Made by a program: the position numbers and the translations under genes
Assembly: GCA_001600455.1 (NCBI GenBank)
Contig: BCKC01000001.1
Span: forward strand, 1,638,441-1,702,440
DNA length: 64,000 nucleotides
From: Endocalyx cinctus
Taxonomy: Eukaryota; Ascomycota; Sordariomycetes; Amphisphaeriales; Apiosporaceae
Reading direction: 5' to 3'
Shown here: positions 1 to 13,600 of the stretch, in pieces
How the letters are laid out: each line of letters starts with the position of its first letter
Numbering within the stretch: the stretch's first letter is position 1
The notes under the pieces: generated by a model
Databases searched by the model: none
What the model saw: only the letters and a program-made list of their open reading frames with translations
Told to the model about the DNA's origin: nothing

Positions 1-188
1 ATATAACTTGGATAGGATGAATAACGAGTGTTGAATGGTCACGGTAAGTTTAAGGGCGTCCATACATGTATATGTTGTTTACTTCTTATGTTTTATTTTT
101 TTATTCTATTTTTTTCAAACAAAAAGACACGTAGAGTTTACGAGCTGTCTTGTCATTTTCACTTCACCGCTATCAGCGTCTCGTAAGT

Positions 189-1399
189 TCAATCTCCCAA
201 TTCCGGGCTGTCACCAAATAAGAAGCCCACCATGGCAGGGGGGTAACGCTCTCCTTGGGAACCACCAACACTCTCGATTGCCTGTCTGATCTTTGCGTCT
301 TCTTCTTTAGATAGCTTGACATCAACCGCCTTCGCATTCTCCTCAAGATATTTGATTTTCTTCGTCCCAGGAATGGGGATTATATCTGTATGCATCCGAT
401 TATTAAGTCACCGAGCCACCGACCCTCTTAGAGGGAAAAGGGGAAGCGAAAAAAAAAAAAAACGTACCCTCTCCTTGCGCCATAACCCACGCGATGGACA
501 GCTGTCCAGAAGTACAGCCTTTCTCCTTCGCCAAATCCTTAATAAGGTCCACGAGCTTCAAGTTCCCCGGGAAGTTCTCCTCCGAGAATCGGGGGTGCAT
601 CAGCCTGCCGTCCTTCTCGTCGAAGTCGCTCCGGCTCTTGATGGAGCCGGTTAAGAAACCGCGTCCGAGGGGCGAGTACGCGACGACGCCGACGCCGAGC
701 TCGCGCGCCGTCTTCAGAAACTCGGTCTGCGGGGACTCGATCTGCAGCGCGAAGGGCGAGTACTCCATCTGCGCGACCGTGATCGGGTGCACCGCGTGCG
801 CCCGCCGCAGGCTCCGGGACGAGCACTCGGACAACCCGAGGTACCGGATCTTGCCCTCGGCTTTGAGCTCCGCCATGGCCGCTACCGTCCGCTCGATCGG
901 CACCTTCGGATCCACCCGGTGCTGGTAGTACAGGTCGATCCGGTCCGTCTGCAGACGCGCCAGGCTCGCGGCGCAGGCCTCCTTGGCCCATTCCGGGGTC
1001 CCCTTGGGCGGGCTGCCGCCCCCGAACTTGGTCGCGAGGAAGATCTCGTCCCGCCGGCCGGTTTCGTTAAACCATCTACCGATCAGCTCCTCGTTCCTAT
1101 TGAAATGATCGCCATTTATCTCCGGTTAGTAGTAAATCAGAAAATGTAGATGTGATAGATCGTCGGTGGTTAAGAGAAGAAAAGGGATTTTTTTTCCCGT
1201 ACTTGAATGGCCCGTAGAGATCGGATGTATCCCAAAAAGTGATTCCCATATCGGCTGCCTTGGTGAGGACCTTCATAGATTCTTCATCGTTGAAACCACC
1301 AAACGACGCGTATCCAAAATGCATTCCCATGCATCCGAGGCCTATCGCACTAACGTAGTCGTCGCCTATTTTTCGCTGGGGGAATTTAGGAGAAGCCAT
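189..1399 (-). CDS. Aldo/keto reductase (AKR13-like), 3 exons
   Basis: NADPH-dependent aldo/keto reductase that would reduce aldehydes or ketones in the cytosol; the substrate is not deducible. Exons are 1399-1203, 1096-468 and 385-189, giving 340 aa, normal for the family. Both introns have GT..AG ends, and the first has an ACTAAC branch site about 20 nt before its acceptor. The N-terminus reads IGLGCMGM, typical of the AKR13/YakC group. The catalytic tetrad is visible: Asp57 and Tyr62 in WDTSDLYGP, Lys89 in LATKFG, His125 in YYQHRVDP. Later blocks include [21 protein letters not shown] and IPIPGTKK, the cofactor-binding end of the barrel. It starts at the ATG at 1399 in good context. No neighbour within 4 kb suggests a pathway. 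The fold and the joined exons are certain; the physiological role is not. Confidence 0.93.
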
Positions 1400-4300
1400 C
1401 GTAAAAATAAATTAATTCAATTCGAGATGTTAAATTTGTGGGAATATATTTTTTAATTATTTTATCTTCCTAGAACTCCGAATCGCGAGTTTAAATCACA
1501 ATTAAAAGACAAGAACTTAGAAGACGTAGTTGTCGTCGGGTACTCCGTACTTAAGTAGTTAATAATATATCGAACTCGTTTACCCCACTTCCGACCTACA
1601 TGACGCCATATGGTTTATTATTTGCCTCTTAGTGAAGTTTGACATCGGATTTCTAACGTGGTATTTTGGCTATCGAAACGCGCATTCCTAAGCGATTGGC
1701 TATCTAGTAAGCCGTCTCCGTAAGTAGAAGTGCTTTGTTGCGGATACTTTTAGGTCACTCGGAAGTGCGAATTGAACGAAGCATACAGATCGGTACTTAA
1801 TACCTTTACTCCATCTTAACCTATACGGCTCAGAGCCGACCGGTGCCCCTCTAATTACTTATTACTCCGGTTCGCTGATTTGCATATACATGGCGAAAGG
1901 GTCGATTCGGTCGGGACAAGCGCTTATGTCCACCGTAACCGGGCATTTCAATCAATCGTCAACTTAACCCCGAGCGAAAAAAAAAAATATTGAATTATGT
2001 TGCTCGGATACCTGGTTTGGTCTGTGGGGTTAATATCCCCGTGTCTGCTTGAATCTCGGGCTCATGTTTCCTCAATCTAACGTCTATTGAAAGGCACGGC
2101 CCGTTGAATAGGGCTCGAGCTGTACTAGCTAGTACGTAGTACACAGTAGTGAATCACCCGAATGCACTTGTTTGTTCTAAAGATCTTTTATTCCGAAACA
2201 ACTGCTTTTGAAGCTTTGCGGTCTATTACTGGAGAGGCTACGTAGGCCTACGGGCATGCTTAGACATCAAAACGACATGAGGCACATCTTCCCTTCAAAT
2301 TCATTTCTATTTTTACTTCTAACTTACTGCGATTCTACAGATTATAGAGAAACAGGTATGTATAGATACGGCTAGCCTGATGATGTACACCTCTGCTGGG
2401 GTCTCTCCTCCGGTGAGTTAGCCTAGCCGTGCTCTAGGAAGACTTACTGGATACACCGAATTGTTTAAAATATGCAGCTAACCCAGACGCTGGAGCCTAT
2501 CGGGTTGCCCGAATCAATGCCAACCACGCAGCCACCGAATTTCAATACTCATGTCTCTTGCTGTATATTCTAGTACGTAATGAGCCCTCCATTGGAACCA
2601 GTGTAATATATGTATTGTATGCATCTTTCCATAGGTTTGAAGTGTACACCGAAACTGTCTCCTTGGGAACCATCCATGCACACAATATTTGAGGGTGGTT
2701 CGATCGATGCTAAATACATTTAACCGATATTAAATTGAGGACCATGGAATCTGATAATTTTAGGTTCTCTAAATTATGAATAACTAACGTTGACGGTATT
2801 ACACTTCCCTAGTTCTCGATAAACACATTGTACCCCAGTAAGGTATCATACCGAAGATGTATTGGTTGCACCTAGCTTCCAGTCTCACATAGAATAGGAG
2901 AGCCAAAATTTCATTCTTAATCATTAACAGCATCATCGAGGATCGACGCCTCCAATGAACATGAATCCTTTTTCGTACTCCGATCGGTAAACATACAGTT
3001 GGTGTTGTTAAGAATATGTAGTTGGCAGGTGATTATAGTAATTATGTCTGCATCATCTATACCAACCGTTACCACCATGTGCGAAGTACTCAGGAATTGC
3101 AAGGGAAATAAACTAAAGAGCTAAAGGATGGCCCCAGACAACAACTACTCAAGAGAACTACTTATCTTCAATATACTCATACCAAGCGTCAATGTATGAT
3201 AACGCATATGAGGCCACGGTACCGAATGCAACACCACACCACCATTCATTACCATTAGAATTGTAGATATGCATTGAATTGCTCCTCGGATCACTCCCAA
3301 AACACGTTAGAAAGACCTGAACCACCATCTTTCGGAGGCTTATAAGCGTCCTCAATGTCTTTTCTCGAGGTCACAAGCCGCGGCCAGAGTCTCAGGGCAA
3401 GCTGAAATGGGGAAGAGTTACGATGGAGATCGGTTCTTAGATTCCCCGGATCTACAGACTTGTAATTTCTCAGGGTGCTAGTCAACCTTCAGATGGCCTC
3501 GCAATAAGATTAGTTACTTACAACGCTAATGAGTTGTCTCCCCCATATCATCGTGCGAATTCAGCACTGAATATAAGGGGGTGGCTTAGACTATATTGTT
3601 GTGGCGTCGCCACATAGCTACCACAGCACGAAAGGGTTGTAGGCTGCCAACTCAAAGTTACTCACAGTAATTTTCAAATTCAAGGCTGATATTAAATTTG
3701 TTTCGATAGAGGATTGAGAGACTCAGGCACATCACCTATATTTGGCAGTGCCTTGAGTGTAGACCGGCGAGAATCGACAGTCAGAATAGTGGGTTCTGGA
3801 CAAACTCCCCAAAAACCAGTCATGGTATCAATCCTACTGCAGATGCTTGGCTAGATTTTCTTGCATAGGTGACCAACTCCCTACGGGTAATCATGCTGTT
3901 GGTGATTCACCAATCAATTTTGTATAGTTAAAGTGGAGAGATATATACGGTCTTTCAGAATCCTCATGCTGTAGTGATGACCAACCAAAAGTAATGGCCT
4001 GGAGATGAGTGCATAAAATCCTTGTCTCCCGCCCGTCACACCTGCAATATATCAATAACGTAGCCGACTTATTATGAATATGTGCAACAACGGCGCAAGA
4101 AGCACCATTGACCAATCTCCCCCTTTCGACGTGCATCGGTCCATAGAGTGGCCTCCAAACGTCGGAGGTAAACGTGACTTACAGGTAATTATGCTTAAAT
4201 TTATTCGGAATGAGTGGGACGGCTCGCGTTACATATTTGTCTACATTACACCAAAGCGTAGACTTCGTCGCCGCTTGACCAACAAATTGGCCGCGTGTTG

Positions 4301-5899
4301 GCCCAACGTAACGTTTTCATCGGCAAGACAAGCCTAAGGAGATACTGTTGGATTAATCCTGGAGATGTAGCATGCTCAATTTGCCGCCGTCAAACTTGCA
4401 GGAAAGCTTGTTTTTCGTACCAGAGTAACTACCATAAGCACCTACGAATACGAGTAGGAATGATAGAGTTAATGCAACGTCGATTTCGAAGTGTAAAAAA
4501 GCAACCTATTAGCTCTCCAATTGTCTTGTCGTGAAAGCGGCCAACACTTCAGCGCCACACACGACCCTAGCGACTGAGGTACCGTTTAGGTAGATAGTTA
4601 ACATATAATTCTCGCCCTCTAATACTTCCAGAGGCACATGTTCGTTTGAGGCAGAAGCCAGCTTTTGAGTCCTGGATAATCGACAACGACGCTGTGGAAA
4701 TCTTGCTCATCTGACATTTCCTTAAATATGCACATCATGCAAATTACCTGCATTCTAAATAGCATAACTTTCTAATCCTTATCTGTCTCAGGTAAGTTTT
4801 GCCTCTAAGCATTCTTTTATCCAACAAGATAGCCAAGTACAAATTTATCTTAGTAGGATCTTTCTTCAATCATCTCATCGTACAGGAAAACAATACTTGG
4901 TGGCTGCGGCACTCACCGAGCAGATTTTACTCCTCGAAACGATTAGTTAAGGAAATTCTGTAGGCTTTGCTTTTAATATCACCATGGGCTTTTTGGCAGT
5001 CCCGTAAATTTAGGTTCACAGGATAGATAATTCTCATGGCTGGGTATATGTTTATCGTTGTTGTTTTCTCCAGCATATGTGTATCTATACTCTATGGTTT
5101 GACAATGAGATATCATGAACGGGTCATCTTCTCGGATCGATTAATTAGCCACGACTCTTGTACAGGAGATTTGAAAACAAAAGAACGGTTAATTATTTAT
5201 GACATTAGTAGAGGAAACATCTTCGAAGAAAGGCTATTCAAGTCTATATATAGGTTCTTCTCAGTGTTTTAATTTAAATTAACCAGCTCAGTTTATGTAT
5301 TACTTGACATCATGGCCTGCGGCCACAGGCGGCCCTCTCCTCACATAACAACATAGTCCTGAAATAGAGGCATATTTAACAATATACCCATATGCGTTTT
5401 CAAAGCCGTTAAAAGTCGGTATCATTACTACGGTTATCGGAGATGACTAGTCAGAGAATACCTTTTTGTGTGGAATGGTTATATGCTTTCCTTCCAGCAA
5501 TATTGACAAGTTGTACATATATGTCCTACTCTACCCATATATGACCGTAGCTATCGAAAAAGGGATCATTGTTTATGTACATCCTAAATCAACTTTGCAG
5601 AGACAGGATTTAGGTATTAGCAGATCTCTCATCTACACAAAGCGAGACTCACATATGGGAAATTCAGTTACATATAATTACACCATATGACTAATTACAA
5701 ACACGCTAGGGTAGCGAATAACTGCATCTTGTCACCGTGATCTCGGAACGTGTTTTTTTATCGTATTGCGATATTTTTGATTCATGTCATAAATAATTAT
5801 ATCGTATAATCAAAATACATTTAATTCATTAAATTTCATTAGCTTAGTTGACCGAAACCGTTCATCGAGGCACCCCAAATTGCGACCTAACCATGTAAA
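1400..5899. other. Gene-poor AT-rich stretch
   Basis: No gene could be supported over 4.5 kb. Open frames are short (at most 87 codons), occur on both strands and show no recognisable motif or fungal splice pattern linking them. Two overlapping minus-strand frames around 3158-3485 and two plus-strand frames around 4074-4534 were inspected as possible relics but matched no family I know. A copy of the 9-mer TACTCCGTA lies at 1541-1549. The stretch is compatible with decayed repeat DNA, but no terminal repeats or transposase remnants were seen. Confidence 0.6.
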
Positions 5900-7636
5900 T
5901 TATTCGTATCCCTCAGAGACTTCACGTCTCCGAAATCTATCACCATCGCCATTATACTCTACAAACAGATCAAAAGCCGAAGGCTTCCACTGATCGCTTC
6001 TGGCACCGGAGCCTATGCGTATTATGACTGCCTTTTCGCTGGCAGGAGGGTCTATTTTGGCACAGCCGCTGTGTCGGTCGTCCCAGACTACAGGGTCTAG
6101 ACCCTGGAGGTTATGATATCGGTCTCCCCGGACACGTTCCGCCTCAAGGTGTCGTCCCGCGTGCTGATAGAACGTCTCCAAGTGGAAAAGAGCCTCAACT
6201 ATGCAGTCTCTTGAGTTTGTTTGGTTCGCCATATGTACTGATTGCGTATATGATTGTTCTGCTAGAGATTGTTCGCCCCGGAGCGTTTGCACGTAGCCGA
6301 GCCAGACGTAACGGAACGAGTTGTCTTTCGGTGTTAGGATTTCGGCGTTTAGCTTAGATAAAGCTTCTTCGGCGAGAACTAACTGCCCTCGTTGTAGCTC
6401 TAGTTTGCAACGCGCCAACGCATGTTCAAGTTTCAACAACCCCACGGTCGATGGATCGTCTATTTCATCCATCCTAGACAGCCGGTTTTCGAGGCTTTGT
6501 ACTTGAGACTGTGGCTCTTTTGCTCTTTCGGCTATGTCAAAATATTGAAGGTAAATCTCAGCAGGGAGAGGGTGATTAGAACCCAGGTGTTTTTCATATT
6601 CTTTCGTACACAATTCCAGCGCTTGTCCAATTATTTTGGTTCTTTCATCTTGCGGAACTTCGACGATATACTGCCAGAACGAAACCAGGGGGTGGCTTCG
6701 TCCGTGCAGCGCGATGGAGAGATCCCTGCAAAATTGCCAAAGAATCTGCTGGATCTCTCCGCGGCCGACAGATTGAAGGTGAGCCGAGGTGTGAAGCAGC
6801 TTAGGAATAAAATTAGGCGGCGGATTCCGAAACACCCTTATGAGTAAAGTGAAAGGGGTATCTAGCGCCTGATGTACCTCCAAGGGACCTCGTTGACGAG
6901 TAACGGATAATGTGGCAGTCATACACCTGTCAAGTAGTGTGTTGAGAAGGTTTGTCGGCCCATATCTTCCCTTTGAATTCCAGCAACGAGAGCTTGACCA
7001 TGACCAAAGCTGACTGCGGAAACACTGGTCAAGATAGAGACGTAGAGCCTGGAAAGCAGGTTGAGTATTTGAATCGTCTAGATGAGATGATTTAGTCGGG
7101 TCCGGACTCGATCTGAACGTGATATATTCTCTGGTGTCAGGATTAGAGGATGAAGTTGGGGGCGGAGAAGAGCATTTTACGTCTCGAATGGCTTCCGGAT
7201 TAGGTTCCTCTCCTGCTTCTAATTTCGCATATAAAGATGGATTCCGGGATAGATAAACTAGAAGGCTGTCTAGGTCAACCTCTTTGTCCCTGATAAAGAA
7301 AATAGACGGCTTCTCTTCGGCATCTCGAGATTTTTTGAGGCGAAGAATTTGTAAGACTTCATCCGGTCTTAAATTTTTGAAAGCATTCCATGTTGCTAAT
7401 TTCTTTTTATACACAGAGATCCTACTAAAAGTATTAGTCACCGTCTTTTGGTAGTTTGTCTCGTATGATGGTAAATTCTAAGCATACGTGGAGAAGAAAT
7501 TGAACTGTTCCTCCATATATACCTTAACTTCCTCTAACGTCTTTTCGTCGTCTAAATAAAGACGAACGATGACATCTTTGAGAGTTTCCCATTCTTCTGG
7601 CGAAGGATATTGTTTGGGTGAAGATGTATGTTGCAT
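5900..7636 (-). CDS. Clr5-domain protein
   Basis: A fungal protein with an N-terminal Clr5 domain, named from a fission-yeast heterochromatin silencing factor. Exons are 7636-7488 and 7424-5900, giving 557 aa. The first exon starts at the ATG at 7636; the frame extends upstream only through a TTG. Residues about 9-65 carry the Clr5 pattern: PSPEEWETLKDVIVRLYLDD, then TLEEV and EEQFNFF, then after the intron RISVYKKKLATWNAFKNL. The intron has CTAATACTTTTAG at its acceptor and restores the domain across the junction. The remaining roughly 480 residues look helical; the middle has TPR-like spacing (EIYLQYFDIAERA, LAEEALSKLN, LAEQSYTQSVHMANQ), as in many long Clr5 proteins of Pezizomycotina. Function is unknown; a chromatin or regulatory role is inference only. 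Confidence 0.85.
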
Positions 7637-8818
7637 AACGAAGATGAATACCGGGGGTAGGAATATGGACAAGTTAAGAAAAGAGATAAAGTATTTCTCT
7701 CCATATTTTTGAAGAAGTGAGAAAAAACCGAATCCTATGTCTTATGAGGCTTTTATAAGATAAAAAGATAGTATTGACGCTGATAATACTTTTTGTCATA
7801 TTTTAATACTTTCCCCTTCGCCACGATTATTCTAAATGATATTATTTGATATGGATTAGCCTAGACAGATCGATCCCTCACAGCTTAGTGTTTAAGTGTC
7901 TTACAATAGGTAATAGGTTACAAGGTTTACCGAATCTCTGATTGGTTCAACGGTAACGGAATTCCCCAATAAGGATAAAGGTTCCTCGCCACGAAACAGT
8001 TAGCGTGAACAAGAAGCGCTGAAAAACTCGTTGCTCTCTTCATTTTGGCTAGTTTTGAGATCCTGTGCCAGCTGAAATGCACTGCCTCTCGGGATGCGGG
8101 GAACTCTTTACCCAATTGGATTAAGTAGATGTAGTTCTTTAGAAACTATCTACTACATAGTATACTCCAGTTCAAGTTTTATAAGTTTTATAACTTTGTT
8201 TTTCTTGCTTTGTTCGGTCCGTATTCTACCGTACCGAAGGTTTGTTTCGGAATGATGTTATCGACTTGCCGAAGAGAACTTAGAATAAAATATCCGTGGC
8301 GTACGCTACACGTATGCTAATCTTCCGCTAAATAGTAGGTATTCAAATACTGTATTAATAGGCATTAGAAGTAATCTTTATAGGTACGGAGTACACTAAT
8401 CAGGATCTACCTAGGCTGCTAGTCTGCTACGAGAAGTACGTTACAAGCACTGGGAGGGCTCCTGACAGCCCTGACTCCCTGAGTCCTTTGCAATAATTAG
8501 ATATAATTGCGGATATATGATTACCTAATAAAACTCTCTTGTTTAATTGGTCAACAATTTGGAATGACGAGTTAGCGAAACTAGTCAGGGGTCGTCCTTA
8601 TCTATTTCTCGATAAGACCAAGTCGCGTCTTCTTTTAAATGGCCAAACGCGTCTCCCTCCCTAATCCTAATTAACCGCGTTTAGTGTTAAATCCCATACT
8701 CCATATTTCCTATACCAGTATCTAGGTCGATCATTGATACCATCCTCAATCGTAAACGTATAAAAAAAAATATCATAAGTCTTATTTATTCCTTTTGACT
8801 CAGATTGAAAGAATTATA
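7637..8818. promoter_or_regulatory. Divergent intergenic region between Clr5 gene and primase gene
   Basis: This is the shared upstream space of two divergent genes. It holds no supportable ORF. It contains one TACGGAGTA copy (8385-8393) and, 15 nt later, the 14-mer acctaggctgctag (8409-8422), which recurs at 19382. An oligo-A run lies at 8762-8770, about 50 nt upstream of the primase ATG. No specific factor site can be assigned. Confidence 0.45.
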
Positions 8819-10632
8819 ATGCTAAGACAAGATTTCAACAACCGAATCGACCCTAAGAGGCGAAATGTCGACCACCGAAAGAAACAGTTCACCGATCCAG
8901 CCTACAAGGAAGTCGACTATCCGCATCGTTTAAACTTCTACTCAACCCCACCAACCGCCGACATAACCCTTGAACAGTTCGAACAATGGGCTATTGATAG
9001 GTTAAGGGGTATGTAGAATTATAATCGCCTAGTTAATATCATATTTCAGAAACTAATCTACCAAAAAAAAAAAAACAAAAGTCCTGGCCGAGTTAGAAGC
9101 ATGCTCGTTCCGCAACAAAACCCCGGCCGAGACGGCCTCGCATATGAAGCCGCTCCTCGAAAAATATCTACCGCTTGACTCAAATTCATCTTCGTCGACG
9201 AAGTTAACAGCCGAACGCCAAAAGGATCACTACAGCCATTTTATACTCCGGCTCGCTTTTTCCTCTACCGAAGATTTGCGCAGAAGGTTTAGCCGTGTCG
9301 AAACCATGCTTTTCCGTTTACGGCTGAACGAAGACAGCCCGCGAGAGCGAAACGCTTTCATACAGAGTATAAATCTAGATTGCGACCCAATTTCGGCCGA
9401 GGAGAAAGAAACGTACAAAAACGAGTTTGACGCTATCACCGGCGTTAAAAAGGGCATGGAGGAAGAGCATTGGTTTAAAGTAGATTGGGAACGAGTACCC
9501 GACCTCGTCGAGGGAAGGAGAGTCTTCGTAAAAGGCGGGAAAGCATACGTGCCCTCAAAAGAACAGACGAGCATGGTAATTGTCGAATTTACCCAAAGAC
9601 TCGATCGTGCATTAGAGGTAAGGCGCTCGCCGCTCGCCCTCAGTAAAGAAATCCCGTCGCTAACTGTTTACCAAGCTTACGGCTCGCGCGTTACCGCGGC
9701 TAGACGAAGACGACCGGCTCACCCCTATTCTAGATCACTTATCTAAGAACTTCATTACGCCGGATTCCTCGTACGCCAGCAGCACCTCGGCCGTACCCGG
9801 CGCCGAGATCAGCGCCCGGAACGTGGATGCCCTATCGGCGCACTTCCCCCTATGTATGCAGAACTTGCATAAATCCCTCCGCCGAGACGCTCACCTGAAG
9901 CATTTCGGCCGTCTCCAGTATACGCTCTTCCTCAAGGGGATCGGCTTGAACCTAGAGGAGTGTCTGATATTCTGGCGATCGGCGTTCAATAAGATCACGG
10001 ACGACACCTTCAACAAGGAATACAGATATAACGTCCGGCACGTGTACGGCGACGTTGGCGGCGACTCGAACCGTCGCGGCGGCGGTTACTCGCCGTTCTC
10101 GTGCCAGAAGATCCTTACCGAGCACCCGCCCGGCCCCGGGGAGGCCCACGGTTGCCCGTACCGGCACTTCAACCTCGAAAATCTCACTGCCCTGTTGCAA
10201 AGCGTCGGCATCACGGATAGGGCGGTGCTTCAAGGTGTCAAGGAGGATAAGGAGAGTCAGAAATTTCACATGGCGTGTAATCGGTAAGTTTTATTATGAA
10301 CGGGTCGAAAGGCCTGTTATATCCCCTAAAGTTGTTTTCCGACTTCAAGCGTCAAGTCTTCTTGTTTGCTTAAACCCTATCCCCTAAATATCATACTATT
10401 GGCATGCAGATTTCAACCCCCTAAATTACTTCTAAATACTGACTGGTCTTGTCTATCCAGGGTCTTCGATCACGTGCACAAGAACGAGATCCGCAAGGCG
10501 AAGGACGAGGGTATCATGACTTCAGCTCAACTGGAGACAATCGTTCATCCGAACGAATATTTCAAGCGGAGTTTTGTGCTGAAGAATTTAGGTAAAGCGG
10601 GCAACGACGACGACGTGAAAATGGAGGGCTGA
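8819..10632 (+). CDS. PRI2: DNA primase large subunit
   Basis: Regulatory large subunit of eukaryotic primase, partner of Pri1 and DNA polymerase alpha in RNA primer synthesis; nuclear. Exons are 8819-9008, 9082-9617, 9676-10283 and 10461-10632, giving 501 aa. The N-terminus has the conserved YPHRLNFYSTPPTADI and EQFEQWAIDRLR; joining exons 1 and 2 restores RLRVLAELEAC. The C-terminal domain carries the four [4Fe-4S] cysteines at about 302 (LCMQNLH), 385 (FSCQKIL), 402 (HGCPYRHF) and 443 (MACNRVF). The spacing is close to that of yeast Pri2 (81, 17 and 40 residues there; 83, 17 and 41 here). The start is the ATG at 8819; the open frame extends to a TTG at 8795 but conserved sequence begins at MLRQDF. 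This is a single-copy housekeeping gene, so the flank is core genome. Confidence 0.97.
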
Positions 10633-13600
10633 TTAATAGTAATGACTCATGAAACTTGTGAATATTAGATGTTCATATATGTATACTTGATTTTTATGTA
10701 CTACATTAATGTCGGTTTGGGGTGACAATCCATTACCAAATTTGCGATATCCTATTTATGTAATCCATCGTCAAGATTACGATCATCTTTATTATACGGA
10801 GTGATTAGCCGGCTGTGATCTATGATTCATTTCATATTCTGGCTACCAAGTTCTCTCATACTATCACCCCTCTCCCTCCCAGTCTCGCCTCGTAAAACGA
10901 CGAGAAAAGACCTAAGTATCACGATAACAAGGCCCGTCGTACTTGAAAATCGACTGATATCTTCATATAACTTGTGTCAGATGTACCGAGCTACTTCCCC
11001 AGCACGAGTCGGTTTGAAGCATTCGGTAATTTTTTTTTTTTTTACAACCGGAATAGGGGATTAAATTAGAGTTCAGCTTTGATCTACAAGCTTTTTTTTT
11101 TTTTTTTTCATTTTCCTCTCTCGGTGTAAAATCGACCGTTAGTCAGATTTTGACCCGTGTAAGTTCTCAAACTGAACGACGTTCTGCCGCTTGTAAAGAG
11201 AACGAGTCAAGTAACTACCTTGAGTAATGTCCATCGTACGTTGGGCTAGGTTAGGCGCTTTAGGGAGGCGGATAGGTTATGCGTATCTAGCTAACGACTG
11301 TCTAACCTATAACTCATCGAGATCGACAGGAGCTCCGCAGTACGAGGGCCTAAATCATCCCATCCCCAAAAACTGCACCTTCACTGAGCTTGAACGACGA
11401 AGTTAAAGTATTACCTCACGCGTGTTTTTTTCTTACCTACGTAAGGCGCCAAGCGGGAAATAAATCATGTTTACACATATTCCCACGTTAAGCGGAACAA
11501 TGATGTTTGAAACTAGGTTTATCCTAGGATGAGCCGGGGGAAACGGACCGGTGGGGGATACTGAACAATGTCGAGAATTTGAAAACCTGAAGCTTTGGTC
11601 TGGTTAGGATTGGTAATATAATTAGGAGATTGATTACTCAAAGGTATTCACAGAGACATGCTGTCGTTAAATTATACGCTCAATTCACTGTAGATCAACT
11701 GCGGTAGTAATAACATCCCCCTTTTCTCTCAACGCCCGCGTTATTGACGATCGTTGACACATATCATAACATAACATGAATCCCTTGACCTTGACTCAAG
11801 CGTTTAAACCACAGTTAGAAGGCGAGAAGAAGAAAAAATCATGGAATTCTGAAACTTTGAAATCCGTCGATCTTCATTTTCATCTGGACTACGAAGCGGT
11901 AACTAAACTATCATACGTGGCTTCACTGAAGCCCAACCAAACGTAGGTGAGTAATAACAACCAAGCGGCGCTTCTCCCCGTGACTACTTGCTTTACTAAG
12001 CTTTTAAACCTCTGCCGGGAGGGACGCCGTCGAGAACGAAGACCCAGAAAAGACGGGCGGGTATATCTGGCATTAGTTGAACGAACCCGTTGAGCCGAGT
12101 TTCCTCCCCTCCAAGGGCCCCTCTCTTCTAGTGTCGCGGTTTTTGAGATTATCCTTAACTACTAATGATGCTTAGTGTTGTATAAGTGTCAGGAAGTTCG
12201 GCTTCAGGCATATCTGCATACATCGATCTAGAATGGTTTACATCTATCTAAAGTCTTTGATATTTTTTTCCCCGACTACCTCTCTTATTGTAGGTGCGTG
12301 ACCATCTACCGGATGGTTTTTACTAAGCCTTCAATTTAAGCTTCTTACCCCAGACAACTATATTTCGTTATCGTGCATCTTAAGTTGGGGAGAAGTGTAT
12401 GTCCTTTTGCCGTCGTGATGTTCTACTACGTAGAGATGCTTTAGCGTGGATACCTAAAGCAAAAACACCCTTTGAGTACCTAAGACGATTTCGTGATTTT
12501 ACCTCTTTTTCTCTACGTATTCGATTTGTCGTTAGGTTAGTTTTGGTGGCTGACGATGATCCATCATGCCGTGAACCCGGTTGCATCATACTACATTCAG
12601 TTATACTTGGAATATCAGATCGACAAGAGATAAACTTTTCAACCCGCAGTGTCACTATGTATACCATAAAACTCTATAACACGTATGTACAGGATATGTC
12701 ATGTTATCATTGTCAACGCCAAGGTAAAAAAGGTAAAAGAAAAAAACCGGGTGGTGCGTATATGCAATTGCCGTACGGCATACCGGCATCCCCGACATCA
12801 TCACGCATCCATCCATCGCAGCAACTTCGGCATTTTCGCTTGACATTTCCCCAAATCCGACAAATCCAAGCCTCATCATTTTTAACTGGTTCGCGTTATA
12901 CCTATATACTATACACGTAGAGAAAAACCAAGTTATATAATATCAGTACCCTTGTTTTTTTAACTTTTCTTATGACATTTTTATTTTCGATTGGACGAGT
13001 TTATAAAAAAATAAGGGTCGAAAGTGAACAGCAAAAAAAAAAAAAAAAAGAAGAAGAAGAAACGTGGTCATATGTCCTTCTTTTCTTGAACATGGTAATC
13101 CCGAAGATACCGCCGTATAAATGATGCGATCGCCGGTACCCATATGTGTTTCCTGCATAACGAAGGATATACAGAAGGTGAAAAAAAAAAGGGTATCGAG
13201 TGTACATATAAGGGGTGGGATAGGTTCAAAAAAGCTATCCGCGATTGCGTCTTGGTTAAGGGTCCAAAGGGTACTTTTTTCCCCCTTCTTACTGTCGAGC
13301 TACCGGCTTTCTAATGGGTCTCGGTGCATGCGTGCATCTGCAGCCTGCAATCCATCTGTAAAACGTTATGACGTTTGGGATACGCAATTGGTGGGAAGTA
13401 CATAGAAAAAAAGGGTTTGCTGTCTTTTTCCCTTTCCTTCGCTCTCATTTGCTTCTTTGGCCTTCGAAAGAGGATACGAGAATACATAGTGCTACGTCGT
13501 GCATTCGACTTACAGTAGGTACTTTTTTCTTTTTCTTCTTTTTCATGCGGGCGTATCCGTAAATTTTGTCCCTTCTTACATATGTAACTGGTTTTTTTTT

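Noticed and set aside
8795..8818. Upstream start of the primase frame
   Set aside because: It begins with TTG; conserved sequence begins at the ATG at 8819. The same reasoning set the starts of the phytase (22531) and Clr5 (7636) genes.
12399..12920. 173-codon plus-strand frame starting with ATG
   Set aside because: No domain, odd basic composition, overlapped by opposite-strand frames, no splice partners.
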